Shown here piece after piece: positions 1 to 8,784 of a stretch of DNA of 64,000 nucleotides. Position 1 is the first letter of the stretch. Each line of letters opens with the position of its first letter. Under the pieces are notes generated by a model. The model saw only the letters and a list, made by a program, of their open reading frames with translations. It was not told the DNA's origin and searched no databases. A program made the position numbers and the translations under genes. Source of the stretch: Paracoccaceae bacterium (GTDB lineage: Bacteria > Pseudomonadota > Alphaproteobacteria > Rhodobacterales > Rhodobacteraceae); the NCBI GenBank assembly GCA_027486345.1, contig JAIXPH010000051.1, positions 31,413 through 95,412 of the forward strand, read 5' to 3'.

Positions 1-1
1 C

Positions 2-2395
2 AACGCTGTGCCGCGCGTGGCGGGTGGCGGGGTTTCGGTGGTGGAAGGCGGGGCCTTGGCCTTTACATTCACCCCCATCGATGCCGATGGTCCGGTGGCC
101 GATCTGACCTTGACGCTGGTGTCCGCGCCGACTTGGGTCAGTTTCGACCCCGCCACCGGCCGTGCCACCGGCGACAGCGCCGGTCGCGTCGGCCGGCATG
201 AGGTTGTGGTGTCGGTCACCGACCGCGACGGTCTGACCAGTCGGGGCACCTTGACGGTCACCGTCCTTGCCGTGCCGGTCCTCACGGGCGGGTCTGTCAC
301 CCTGACCGAAGGCGCGGCACTGGCCTTCACGCCGACCGTCCGCGATGCGGATTCCACGCCCGCCCAATTCACCTTCGCCAAGGTCTCTGGTCCGACGTGG
401 ATTGCCGTTGACCCTGCGACCGGGGTGCTGTCCGGTGACAGCCGTGGCCACCCCGGCGAGGCGGTGGTGCGCCTGTCCGTCACCGATCAGAATGGCCTGA
501 GCGCCGAGGCCGATGTGGCGGTGGACGTCAATGCGCGGCCTGTCTTGGCCGGATCGTCGGTCACCCTGATCGAAGGGCAGGCGCTGTCCCTGCCGCTTAC
601 GGCCACCGACCTTGATCTGGGCGCGGGGGCGTTGCGCTTCGACCTCGTCTCGGGTCCGGCATGGATCAGCGTTGATCCCAAGACCGGCCTTGTCACCGGC
701 GACAGCACGGGCAAGGGCGGCGAACAGCGCGCGACCTTCCGCGTCACGGACCCTGATGGGCTGACCGATGAGATCACGCTGACGATTGACGTCAACGTGC
801 GCCCCATCCTCGCGGTGGCCGATGTATTCCTCTTGCGCGGGGATGCCTTTTCGCATTCCGTCATCGAACCCGCGCGGCCCGATCCGGCGGAGCGTCTGGT
901 GTTCCGCATGCTGTCGGGTCCCGAGTGGATCGTGGTTGACCCTGCGACGGGTCGACTGTCGGGCGACAGCACGGGCCGCACGGGCGGCTTTCGCGTGACC
1001 CTGTCGGTCACCAATGCCGATGGGCTGAGCGCCGAGGCCAGCCTGACCGTCACCGTCCGCGCCGCGCCGGTACTGGCCAGCCGCAGTCTGGCCTTTGTGG
1101 CGGGCGAGCCGTTGGCGCTGGCGCTGCTGGGGCAGGATGACGATGCCCCTGCCGCCGGACTGTCGTACCGGCTGCTGTCGGCCCCGGATTGGGTCACGCT
1201 CGACCCGGCGACGGCCACCCTGCGCGCCGATACCACGGGCCGCGACGGTTCCGTCGTGGTGCTGGTCGAGGTGCGCGATGCCGATGGGCTGACCGGGATC
1301 GCGCGGTTCGACATCGCGGTGACCCCGCCCAAGGCACAATCGTCGGTCACGCCGATCCTTGCCGACTTCACCCGGCCGCAACTCCATCCCGTGCAAATCC
1401 CGCCGGTGAGCCTGCCCGCCCTGCGCCTGACCCGTGTGACCGGGCCGGGGGCTTTGGCCTCTGTCCCCGGTGGCAGCCCGTCGATGGGGGCGCTGGCCCA
1501 GATCGTGCCGGTGCTGTTCCTCTCGGATGGCGGCGTGCGCGAGATCGTGCTGGAGGTGACGCATCGGTCCGGCACCCTGTCCCTGATCGACGCGGTGCAG
1601 GGGATCTGCCTGCCCTTTGGCATCACGGTGGACAGCACCGTTGCGACCGTTGCGGGCAAGCCCCCCGTGATGCGCGTGACCGTGCGCGCGGACCAACCCT
1701 TGCCCGCCGGGACGCTGGACCTGTTCCGCATCCGGGTGCTGCATGGCGACCAGATCGCAGGCGCCGGGCTGACCGTGCGCACCCTGTCGATCAACGGCCA
1801 GCCCGTGACGGATGCCCCTGCCGTGACGCCGGATGGACCCTCTGGCCCGGTGCGGATCGATCTTGGTGTCCAGCTTGGTCTGGCCGAGGACCCCCCGGCG
1901 CTGATGGATGTGGTGGTGTCGGGCTTTGGCGCATCCACCCCCGGGACGCAATTGATCGACCCAGAGGCGCTGTCGGGCGGCTATGTCGGCTTCCGCTTCT
2001 CAGGCCTTGGCGGGACCGCATCGGATGTGCGGCTGGTCTTGGACTATCAGCGGGGCGCGCTGTCCTTGGGCGGTGTCTTGGGCACCGTCGAAGGGGCTGA
2101 GGTCACCTTGAACGACCGCCCTGACGTGGGTGAGGCCGAGTTGCGTGTGACGGGTCTGCCCTCGCTCTTGCCGGAATTGGCCGTGCTGGCCTGCATCGCC
2201 TTTGCCCGGCCCGCCGGGGCAGGGCGCGGCACCGGCAAGATCAAGATCAAATCCCTGTCGCTGGACGGGGCCGATGTCCCGCTGGAGGATGGCACGGTCG
2301 GCTGGATCGACGCGCCCGCCCCGACGACCCTTGCGCAAGCCGCGCCGCAAACGACCGTGCCGCTGGCCAGCCCGCTGCACATGCCTGACCGTTGA
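2..2395 (+). CDS. Large Ig-like (He_PIG) repeat surface protein, 3' part
   Basis: The reading frame is open to the left edge of the window, so this is only the C-terminal ~797 residues of a longer protein. The visible part has five tandem repeats of about 88 residues (see the repeat feature), each with the signature WxxxDPxTGxxxGDS, typical of putative-Ig (He_PIG/cadherin-like) domains of bacterial adhesins. After the repeats (from about nt 1360) come two related beta-rich segments of ~150 residues that resemble cohesin-like folds: hydrophobic strands around 'LEVTHRSGTLSL' and 'LVLDYQRGALSLGG'. No membrane anchor, LPXTG motif or RTX nonapeptide is seen, and the end is Ala/Pro/Thr rich. The gene ends 17 nt before the DUF3467 gene and heads a same-strand cassette with HlyD, M50 and SecA-like genes, so it is the likely cargo of that exporter. 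The family call is firm; the surface role is inferred. Confidence 0.75.
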   Translation, partial: NAVPRVAGGGVSVVEGGALAFTFTPIDADGPVADLTLTLVSAPTWVSFDPATGRATGDSAGRVGRHEVVVSVTDRDGLTSRGTLTVTVLAVPVLTGGSVTLTEGAALAFTPTVRDADSTPAQFTFAKVSGPTWIAVDPATGVLSGDSRGHPGEAVVRLSVTDQNGLSAEADVAVDVNARPVLAGSSVTLIEGQALSLPLTATDLDLGAGALRFDLVSGPAWISVDPKTGLVTGDSTGKGGEQRATFRVTDPDGLTDEITLTIDVNVRPILAVADVFLLRGDAFSHSVIEPARPDPAERLVFRMLSGPEWIVVDPATGRLSGDSTGRTGGFRVTLSVTNADGLSAEASLTVTVRAAPVLASRSLAFVAGEPLALALLGQDDDAPAAGLSYRLLSAPDWVTLDPATATLRADTTGRDGSVVVLVEVRDADGLTGIARFDIAVTPPKAQSSVTPILADFTRPQLHPVQIPPVSLPALRLTRVTGPGALASVPGGSPSMGALAQIVPVLFLSDGGVREIVLEVTHRSGTLSLIDAVQGICLPFGITVDSTVATVAGKPPVMRVTVRADQPLPAGTLDLFRIRVLHGDQIAGAGLTVRTLSINGQPVTDAPAVTPDGPSGPVRIDLGVQLGLAEDPPALMDVVVSGFGASTPGTQLIDPEALSGGYVGFRFSGLGGTASDVRLVLDYQRGALSLGGVLGTVEGAEVTLNDRPDVGEAELRVTGLPSLLPELAVLACIAFARPAGAGRGTGKIKIKSLSLDGADVPLEDGTVGWIDAPAPTTLAQAAPQTTVPLASPLHMPDR
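8..1324 (+). repeat. Five tandem ~88-residue Ig-like protein repeats
   Basis: Five in-frame repeats start near nt 8, 266, 533, 797 and 1061. Each opens with a P-V-L-type strand and a G-x-V-x-L-x-E-G turn, passes through W(V/I)xxDPxTG and GDS(T)G, and closes with V-T-D-x-D-G-L and a valine-rich strand. The fifth copy has diverged (ADT for GDS). Because the frame continues upstream in the same pattern (N-A-V-P-R-V), more copies probably lie to the left. Confidence 0.85.
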
Positions 2396-2412
2396 AGACC
2401 AAAGGAAGACCC

Positions 2413-2739
2413 ATGGCCAAGACCCCCCAACCCGAGGCGAAATCCCCTGAGGCCGCAGCACCCGTCACCCGCGCGACGACGCTGCCGCCCAGTCAGGTGC
2501 AATTTGACACCTCGCAGCTGAAATCCAGCTATTGCAACGTGACCAATGGCACCTCGACCCGCGAAGAGGTGGTGCTGAATTTCGGCCTGAACGACAGTTG
2601 GGACATGGGGAACGAACGGCTGAAGGTGCAGTTGCAGCACCGCATCGTGATGTCGCCCCATGCCGCCAAGCGCCTGCGCGACATGATGGTCCGCCTGATC
2701 GACGAGCATGAGAAACGGCATGGGCCGCTTGGGGAATAA
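2413..2739 (+). CDS. DUF3467 family protein
   Basis: A 108-residue protein. The family features are visible: FDTSQLKSSYCNVTNGTSTREEVVLNFG in the first half, and a C-terminal helix around 'MSPHAAKRLRDMMVRLIDEHE'. DUF3467 proteins are small cytosolic proteins of unknown function, often beside secretion or envelope genes. I place the start at ATG 2413 behind AAGGAAG (2403-2409); a TTG at 2392 in the same frame overlaps the stop of the Ig-repeat gene but has no ribosome binding site. The next gene begins 15 nt downstream. Its position between the presumed cargo and the exporter genes suggests a helper or chaperone role, which is inference only. Confidence 0.75.
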   Translation: MAKTPQPEAKSPEAAAPVTRATTLPPSQVQFDTSQLKSSYCNVTNGTSTREEVVLNFGLNDSWDMGNERLKVQLQHRIVMSPHAAKRLRDMMVRLIDEHEKRHGPLGE

Positions 2740-2754
2740 GCGGGCCGCCCTGCG

Positions 2755-4599
2755 ATGAGTGCTGCCGCCGATCTGCGTGTGCCGGTGGGGCTGGACCGCA
2801 GCCTGTGGTCCTCCTTTGTCACCGCACGCAGTGATGCTGCGCGCTTTACCGCGTGGCTGGCCATCCTGATGGGCCGGGTTCCGGGCTGCACCTTGGGTGT
2901 GCTGATGCTGCCGCAGGGGGGGGCCTTTGCCCCGGTGGCCGTGGTCCCTGATCCGCGCCGCGATGTCAGCCGCTTTGTCCCGGCGGCGGAAAAGGTGCTC
3001 TCCTCTGGCCGTCCCGCCGCGCTGGCCGTTGAGGGCGGGATGGTCGCCGCCTATCCGGTGCAGATGGCGCAGGGCCAAGCCCCGGCGGCGGTGGTCGTGC
3101 TGGACCTGCCGGGGGGCAGTGATGAGGTCGCCCAACTTGCGCTGCGCGAGGCGCATTGGGCGGCGGGCTGGCTGGCCGCACATGGTTGGGAGAGTGCCGC
3201 GACCGAAACCGCCGCACGGCTGCGGCGGTCTGCGGTGGCCTTGGATATTCTGGCGGTGGCGTCAGAACATGCCAAACCCGAAGCCGCCGCGATGGCGATC
3301 GTGAATGAGGCGCAGACGGCGCTGGCTGCGGATCAAGTCAGCATCGGCATGCTGAAGGGCCGCGCGCGGCATCCGCGCGTGCGCCTGCTCGCGCTGTCCT
3401 ATTCGGCGTGGTTTCGCAAACGGGCGCAGATCGTGGACTCGGTTGAGGCCGCGATGGAGGAATGCTTTGACCAGATGGCCCCGGTCAGCCATCCCCCTTT
3501 GGCCTCGTTGTCCACGGCGATTTCGGTGGCGCATTCTGACCACGTCAGGGGATCGCGCACGCGGCATATGCTGACCGTGCCGCTGTCGGATGCGAACGGC
3601 CCCGTGGGCGCGATGAGTGTGGAACGCCGCGACGACTGCCCCTTTACCGAAGATGACAAGGCGATGGCAGAGGCGATTGCCGCCCTGATCGGCCCGGTGT
3701 TGGAGTTGAAACGCCGCAATCGCCGCTGGATCGGCGGGCGTCTGGTCGATGGGGCCGGGCATGTGCTGGGCCGGGTGCTGGGGCCGCGCCATATGTCATG
3801 GAAGCTGGGCGCTTTGGTCGCGCTGGGCGTCATCATCGGTGGGGCCACCGCCACGGGGGCATTTCGCGTGCAGGCCGATGCCGTCTTGCGCGGTGAGGTC
3901 AACCGCGCCGTCGTCGCCCCCTTTGCCGGGTTCATCGCCGAAGCGCCGTTGCGGGCCGGGGATCAGGTGAAAAAGGGCGACGTGCTGGTGCAACTGGATG
4001 AAACCGACCTGCGGCTTGAGGCGCTGCGCTGGCGGTCCGAGATGGATCGTCTGTCCAGCCAATCGCGTGAGGCTTTGGCCAAGAAAGACCGCGCGAATGT
4101 GGCGCTTCTCGAGGCCCAAATCGCCCAAGCCCGCGCGCAATCAGACCTCGCCGAGGCGCAGCTTTCCCGGTCAAGGCTTCTTGCCCCCATCGACGGGGTG
4201 ATCGTGACGGGGGACCTGAGCCAAAAGCTCGGTGCGCCCGTGCAGTTGGGGGAAGTGCTGTTCGAGGTGGCCCCCCTCGACCGTTACCGCGTCGATATCT
4301 TCGTGGACGAGCGTGACCTGCGCTATGTGACGGCGGGGATGCCGGGCGTGGTGGCGCTTGCAGGGCAACCCTCAGACGGACTGGCGCTGACCGTCACCCG
4401 CATCACGCCCTTGGCTGAGGCGCGGGAAGGCGCCAATACCTTCCGGGTTGAGGCGGCCTTGGACGCGCCACCGCAGGGCCTGCGTCCGGGGATGGAGGGG
4501 GCCGCGAAGCTGGAGGTAGGAGAGGCCCGCGTTGTCTGGGTCTGGTCGCGCCGGATGGTGGATTGGGCGCGCCGCACGCTCTGGACTTGGCAGCCATAG
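2755..4599 (+). CDS. GAF-domain / HlyD-type periplasmic adaptor fusion
   Basis: A 614-residue protein. Residues ~1-340 are cytosolic and contain a GAF-like domain (about 150-325: ALAADQVSIGMLKG ... LTVPLSDANGPVGAMSVERR). A single membrane segment follows at about 350-371. Residues ~385-420 form the first half of a biotinyl-lipoyl domain (APFAGFIAEAPLRAGDQVKKGDVLVQLDE). An alpha-helical hairpin (~420-475) is followed by the second lipoyl half (LLAPIDGVIVTGDLSQKLG) and a beta-barrel. The second half is a membrane-fusion protein of type I/RND-like exporters. An N-terminal GAF sensor on an adaptor is unusual and might gate export by ligand binding. The ATG at 2755 lies 15 nt after the previous stop; the M50 gene starts 9 nt after this one ends. 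The domain call is good; the export role is inferred from neighbours. Confidence 0.75.
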   Translation: MSAAADLRVPVGLDRSLWSSFVTARSDAARFTAWLAILMGRVPGCTLGVLMLPQGGAFAPVAVVPDPRRDVSRFVPAAEKVLSSGRPAALAVEGGMVAAYPVQMAQGQAPAAVVVLDLPGGSDEVAQLALREAHWAAGWLAAHGWESAATETAARLRRSAVALDILAVASEHAKPEAAAMAIVNEAQTALAADQVSIGMLKGRARHPRVRLLALSYSAWFRKRAQIVDSVEAAMEECFDQMAPVSHPPLASLSTAISVAHSDHVRGSRTRHMLTVPLSDANGPVGAMSVERRDDCPFTEDDKAMAEAIAALIGPVLELKRRNRRWIGGRLVDGAGHVLGRVLGPRHMSWKLGALVALGVIIGGATATGAFRVQADAVLRGEVNRAVVAPFAGFIAEAPLRAGDQVKKGDVLVQLDETDLRLEALRWRSEMDRLSSQSREALAKKDRANVALLEAQIAQARAQSDLAEAQLSRSRLLAPIDGVIVTGDLSQKLGAPVQLGEVLFEVAPLDRYRVDIFVDERDLRYVTAGMPGVVALAGQPSDGLALTVTRITPLAEAREGANTFRVEAALDAPPQGLRPGMEGAAKLEVGEARVVWVWSRRMVDWARRTLWTWQP

Positions 4600-4608
4600 G
4601 GGCGGGGG

Positions 4609-6759
4609 ATGGCGGAAGGGTTCCTCTCGACGCTGTGGTATCGCGTGGCTCCCTTGCGCCCGCGCCTGCGCGCCCATGTCCGCGTCAGTCGGCATCGGTA
4701 TCGCGGGCAGGCATGGTATGTGCTGCATGATCCGTCCTCGGGCCGCATCCACCGCTTCACCCCTGCGGCATGGATGATCGTGGGCGGTCTTGATGGTGAA
4801 CGCACGGTGGATGAGGTCTGGCAAAAGCTGGCCGCCAGCCACGACGCCGCCGCACCGGGACAGGATGAGGTGATCCGCCTGCTGTCCCAACTGCATCAGA
4901 ACGACCTGATCCAGTATCGCGGCAGCCCGGATGTGGCCGACCTTTTGGACAGGCAAGAGCGCAATGCGCGGCAGATCGTCAAACAAAACCTGACCAACCC
5001 CATGAGCTTTCGTCTGCCGCTCTGGGACCCGGATGCCTTTCTGACCCGGTCCATGCCCTTTGTGCGCTGGCTGACGGGGTGGTTCGGCTTTGCGTTGTGG
5101 CTGTGCGTGGTGTTGGCGGGTCTGGTGACGGCGGGCATCCATTGGGAGCCGCTGACCACTGATGTCGCCGACAGTCTGCTCGCTGCCGAAAACCTGCTGA
5201 TCGCGGCTTTGACCTATCCGTGTCTCAAGGCGCTGCACGAACTGACCCACGGCTGGCTGACCAAGGCGCGGGGCGGGGCGGTGCGCGAAATGGGGGTGAT
5301 GTTTCTGGTGTTCTTCCCCGTGCCTTATGTCGATGCCTCTGCCGCTGCGGCATTCCCATCGAAATGGCATCGCGCGGCCGTGGCTGCGGGGGGGATATTC
5401 GCCGAAACCTTTGTCGCCGCGATTGCGGTGATGGTCTGGGCGGCGGCAGAACCGGGATTGGTGCGGGCGGTGGCCTTTAACCTTGTGATGATCGGCGGGC
5501 TGTCAACGCTGGTGGTCAACGGCAATCCTTTGCTGAAATTCGACGGCTATTATGTGTTCTCGGACCTGATTGAGGTGCCGAACCTCGCCCAACGCGCCAA
5601 CAAATGGTGGGGCCATGTGGTCCAGCGCCGCCTGTTCAACGCGCGGCAATTGCGGGCTGACCCCTCGACGATGGGTGAGCGGGTTTGGTTCGCCCTTTAC
5701 GCCCCGGCGGCCTTTGTCTACCGCATGGTGGTGATGGTGGGCATCGCGCTGGTGGTGGCGCAGAGCTATTTCCTTCTGGGGGTGCTGTTGGCGCTGTGGT
5801 CGGTGTTCACGTCGCTGGTGAAACCCGTCGCCAAGGCGCTGCACCATGTCGCGACCTCTTCGAGCCTGCGCAAAGTGCGCAAGCGGGCGGGCTGGATCAC
5901 CTTTGGCGGCATCGGGGTTTTGCTGGCGGCGATGGCCTTTGTCCCCCTGCCGTTGCGAACTGATACCGAAGGCGTGATCTGGCTGCCCGAGGCTGCGACT
6001 TTGCGCGCAGGGGCCGGGGGCTTTGTCGCGGAATTGCCCGTGGCCGAAGGGGCGGGCGTGGCTTTGGGCGATACGGTCGCCGTGCTGACCGACCCCGGCC
6101 TTGGCGCACGCATCGCGGCCTTGAAAGCGGCGGTGTTGGAGGCTGAGACGCGCCTGCAACAGGCCAGCGTCACCGAACGCGCAAAGCTTGAGGCCGCCCG
6201 CGTGGAACTGGCCGAGGCGCGGGCGAAACTGGCGCGCGAACAGGACCGTTTGGCGCGGCAACATCTGACGGCGGGTCTCGCGGGCCGTTTCCGCCCGGTG
6301 ATGGCCGAAGGAGACCTCGCAGGCCGCTGGATTGCCGAGGGTGATGTCTTGGGCCACATCCTGCCGCCGCGTGCCGATGTGGCGCGAATGCTGGTGTCGC
6401 AGGCCGATATTGCACTGGTGCGTGACCATCTGACCGGGGTGCAAGTGAAACTGGTGGGCCATCTGGACACCCCGTTCCCGGCGCAGATGATCCGCGCCGT
6501 GCCGCAAGCCACCTCTGACCTGCCTGCGCCTGCGCTGGGGCAGGCGGGCGGGGGGCCGTTCCTGACCGATCCCACGGACCCCGAGGGCAAACGGCTGCTG
6601 CAACAGGGGTTTGTCTTTGACCTCGCACTGCCCGAGGGGTTGGCTGATGCGCCCTTTGGCGCGCGGGTCTTGGTGCGCTTTGACCACGGCACCGAGCCTG
6701 CGGGCGCGCAAATCTGGCGGCGTGTGCGGCAGTTGTTCCTGAGCCGCTTCAATGCCTGA
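4609..6759 (+). CDS. Membrane M50 (site-2 type) zinc protease with PqqD-like N-terminus
   Basis: A 716-residue polytopic membrane protein of the putative peptide zinc metalloprotease group (YydH-like). The zinc motif HELTH is at residues 210-214; the third ligand is probably Asp312 in NPLLKFDGYY. Residues ~25-105 resemble a PqqD/RiPP-recognition winged helix (VLHDPSSGRIHRFTPAAW ... LLSQLHQNDLIQY). Six or so membrane segments lie between ~150 and 450. The C-terminal ~230 residues contain a lipoyl-like half domain (GGFVAELPVAEGAGVALGDTVAVL) and a helical hairpin, like an HlyD arm. The family is associated with export or maturation of peptides and bacteriocins. ATG 4609 follows a GGGG tract; the 3' end overlaps the SecA-like start by 8 nt, which implies coupled translation. 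The predicted job is processing or gating of the repeat protein, by inference. Confidence 0.75.
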   Translation: MAEGFLSTLWYRVAPLRPRLRAHVRVSRHRYRGQAWYVLHDPSSGRIHRFTPAAWMIVGGLDGERTVDEVWQKLAASHDAAAPGQDEVIRLLSQLHQNDLIQYRGSPDVADLLDRQERNARQIVKQNLTNPMSFRLPLWDPDAFLTRSMPFVRWLTGWFGFALWLCVVLAGLVTAGIHWEPLTTDVADSLLAAENLLIAALTYPCLKALHELTHGWLTKARGGAVREMGVMFLVFFPVPYVDASAAAAFPSKWHRAAVAAGGIFAETFVAAIAVMVWAAAEPGLVRAVAFNLVMIGGLSTLVVNGNPLLKFDGYYVFSDLIEVPNLAQRANKWWGHVVQRRLFNARQLRADPSTMGERVWFALYAPAAFVYRMVVMVGIALVVAQSYFLLGVLLALWSVFTSLVKPVAKALHHVATSSSLRKVRKRAGWITFGGIGVLLAAMAFVPLPLRTDTEGVIWLPEAATLRAGAGGFVAELPVAEGAGVALGDTVAVLTDPGLGARIAALKAAVLEAETRLQQASVTERAKLEAARVELAEARAKLAREQDRLARQHLTAGLAGRFRPVMAEGDLAGRWIAEGDVLGHILPPRADVARMLVSQADIALVRDHLTGVQVKLVGHLDTPFPAQMIRAVPQATSDLPAPALGQAGGGPFLTDPTDPEGKRLLQQGFVFDLALPEGLADAPFGARVLVRFDHGTEPAGAQIWRRVRQLFLSRFNA

Positions 6760-8734
6760 GGTGCAGGGATTTCTGGGCCTTGGGGGGCCGCGTCTTGGGG
6801 TCAGCCCCTATGCCGAACGCGCCGACCCCAAGGGCAATGTGGTGGACCTGTGGCTGGAACGGCGCTTGGGCTGGCTGCAATCGCGCAGCCCCTTCATCCG
6901 CCGCCGCCTGTCGCGCCGCGCCGAGGCTGTGCTGGCCTTGCAGGCGGAACTGGAACCGCTGACCGATGACGCCCTGCGCCTGCAGGCACAGGCATTGCGG
7001 CCCCGGCTTTTGGCGCACAGGCGCAGCGATGTCGCGGCGCTGGTCCGCGCCTTTGCGCTGGTGCGCGAAGCCTCGGCCCGCACCTTGGGCAAGCGGCATT
7101 ACAAGGTGCAGATCATGGGGGCGCTGGGTCTGTACGAAGGCCGCATGGTCGAAATGGCAACGGGAGAGGGCAAGACCCTGACCGCCGCCCCCGCCGCCGT
7201 GGTGGCGGCACTGGCAGGCGATCCCGTGCATGTGGTGACGGTGAACGATTACCTCGCCGCCCGCGATGCCGCCGAATGCAAGCCGGTCTATGAATTCTTT
7301 GGCCTCACCTTGGGTGTTATCGATACCGAAATGGACCCCGAGGCGCGGCGTGCGGCCTATGCCTGCGATATCACCTATGTTTCGAACGCGAACCTGACCT
7401 TTGACTACCTGCGCGACCGCATTGCGCTGAAGGCAAGGCGGGGCAGGGCGCGGCATCGGGCGTTGGCCTTGACCCACGGTGCGGCGGGCGCGCTGATGCT
7501 GAGGGGCCTCGCCTTTGCCATCGTGGATGAGGCCGACAGCGTCTTTGTCGATGAGGCCAAGACCCCGCTGATCCTGTCCTCCACCGCCAATGACCCGGAG
7601 GCGGCGGCGATCTATGCCGATGCCTTGCGTCTGGTGCGCGAATTGACCGAAGGCCGGGATTTCCGCATCGACCGCATGAACCGCCAGATTGAGGTGTTGG
7701 AGGCTGGCAAGGACCGGCTGGCGGTCTTGGCCAAGGACCTGCCGGGCCTGTGGCAAGTGCGTCTGGCGCGTGAGGAACTGGCGCAGCAGGCGCTGTCGGC
7801 GTTTCACCTGTTCGCGTTGGGTCGGGATTATGTGATCCAAGAGGATAAGGTGCAGATCGTGGACGAATACACCGGCCGCATCATGCCGGATCGGTCATGG
7901 CAAGGCGGTCTGCACCAGATGATCGAGGCGAAGGAAGGCGTCGGCATCACAGGCCGCAAAGAGGTGCTCGCCCGCATCACCTATCAGCGCTTTTTCCGCC
8001 GCTTTCTGCGCCTGTCGGGGATGACCGGGACTGGGATGGAGTTGGCGGGCGAATTCCGCGACACCTTTGATCTGACGACCGTCCGCATCCCCCGCCACCG
8101 CCCGATGCAACGCCGCCACGTGGGCACGCGCTTTGTGGCGGATGAGGGCGCGAAATGGCAGGCCGTGGCGGACCGGGTGGTTGAGATGCGCGCGATGGGG
8201 CGGCCTGTGCTGGTGGGCACGCGGTCGGTCGAGGCGTCACGCGCCTGTGCGGCCGTCCTCGTGGCACGCGGGGTGCCGCATGAGGTGCTGAACGCCACGC
8301 AGGACAAGGCCGAGGCGGATATCATCGCGCTGGCGGGTCAGCCGGGAGCCGTCACCGTGGCCACCAACATCGCCGGACGCGGGACGGATATTCACCCGGC
8401 GGCAGAGGTGCTCGCGGCGGGCGGCATCCATGTCATCCTGACCGAATTCCACGAAAGCGCCCGCATCGACCGCCAGCTTTATGGCCGCACCGGACGCCAA
8501 GGCAACCCCGGCACGACCGAGGCCATCGTGACCGCGCGGGATGAACTCTTCACCCGCTTCGCCCCGTGGCTGGCGCGCATCGTGCGCTTGGCACCTGTGC
8601 CGCCGCTGCGCTGGCTGCTGCCCCGCATCGCGCAATGCCGCGCCGAAGCCGAACACGCCAAAACCCGCCGCGACCAGACGGCCATGGACAAGCAGTTGGA
8701 AAAGTCGCTGGCCTTTGCCGGGCCGACGGAGTGA
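6752..8734 (+). CDS. Short SecA-like translocase ATPase
   Basis: A 660-residue DEAD-type ATPase of the SecA family. Walker A is MATGEGKT (135-142); Walker B is VDEAD (258-262), followed by the SecA-typical SVFVDEAKTPLIL. SecA landmarks AGRGTDI and RIDRQLYGRTGRQG lie near 545 and 580. It is about 240 residues shorter than housekeeping SecA and stops shortly after the second nucleotide-binding domain; the helical scaffold is cut short and there is no C-terminal zinc-binding (CxC..CH) tail for SecB. That fits an accessory, substrate-specific SecA. It overlaps the M50 gene by 8 nt and is the last gene of the cassette; 50 nt separate it from the convergent lacI gene. Helicase annotation is possible but the sequence motifs are those of SecA. 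Confidence 0.85.
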   Translation: MPEVQGFLGLGGPRLGVSPYAERADPKGNVVDLWLERRLGWLQSRSPFIRRRLSRRAEAVLALQAELEPLTDDALRLQAQALRPRLLAHRRSDVAALVRAFALVREASARTLGKRHYKVQIMGALGLYEGRMVEMATGEGKTLTAAPAAVVAALAGDPVHVVTVNDYLAARDAAECKPVYEFFGLTLGVIDTEMDPEARRAAYACDITYVSNANLTFDYLRDRIALKARRGRARHRALALTHGAAGALMLRGLAFAIVDEADSVFVDEAKTPLILSSTANDPEAAAIYADALRLVRELTEGRDFRIDRMNRQIEVLEAGKDRLAVLAKDLPGLWQVRLAREELAQQALSAFHLFALGRDYVIQEDKVQIVDEYTGRIMPDRSWQGGLHQMIEAKEGVGITGRKEVLARITYQRFFRRFLRLSGMTGTGMELAGEFRDTFDLTTVRIPRHRPMQRRHVGTRFVADEGAKWQAVADRVVEMRAMGRPVLVGTRSVEASRACAAVLVARGVPHEVLNATQDKAEADIIALAGQPGAVTVATNIAGRGTDIHPAAEVLAAGGIHVILTEFHESARIDRQLYGRTGRQGNPGTTEAIVTARDELFTRFAPWLARIVRLAPVPPLRWLLPRIAQCRAEAEHAKTRRDQTAMDKQLEKSLAFAGPTE

Positions 8735-8784
8735 CGGGCGTCAGCCTCATGGAAAAACTGCTGCGCCATCCCGGCAGGGATCGG

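Noticed and set aside
487..1938. Long minus-strand open frame opposite the Ig-repeat gene
   Set aside because: Ser/Arg/Pro rich shadow of a repetitive GC-rich gene; no ribosome binding site or family features.
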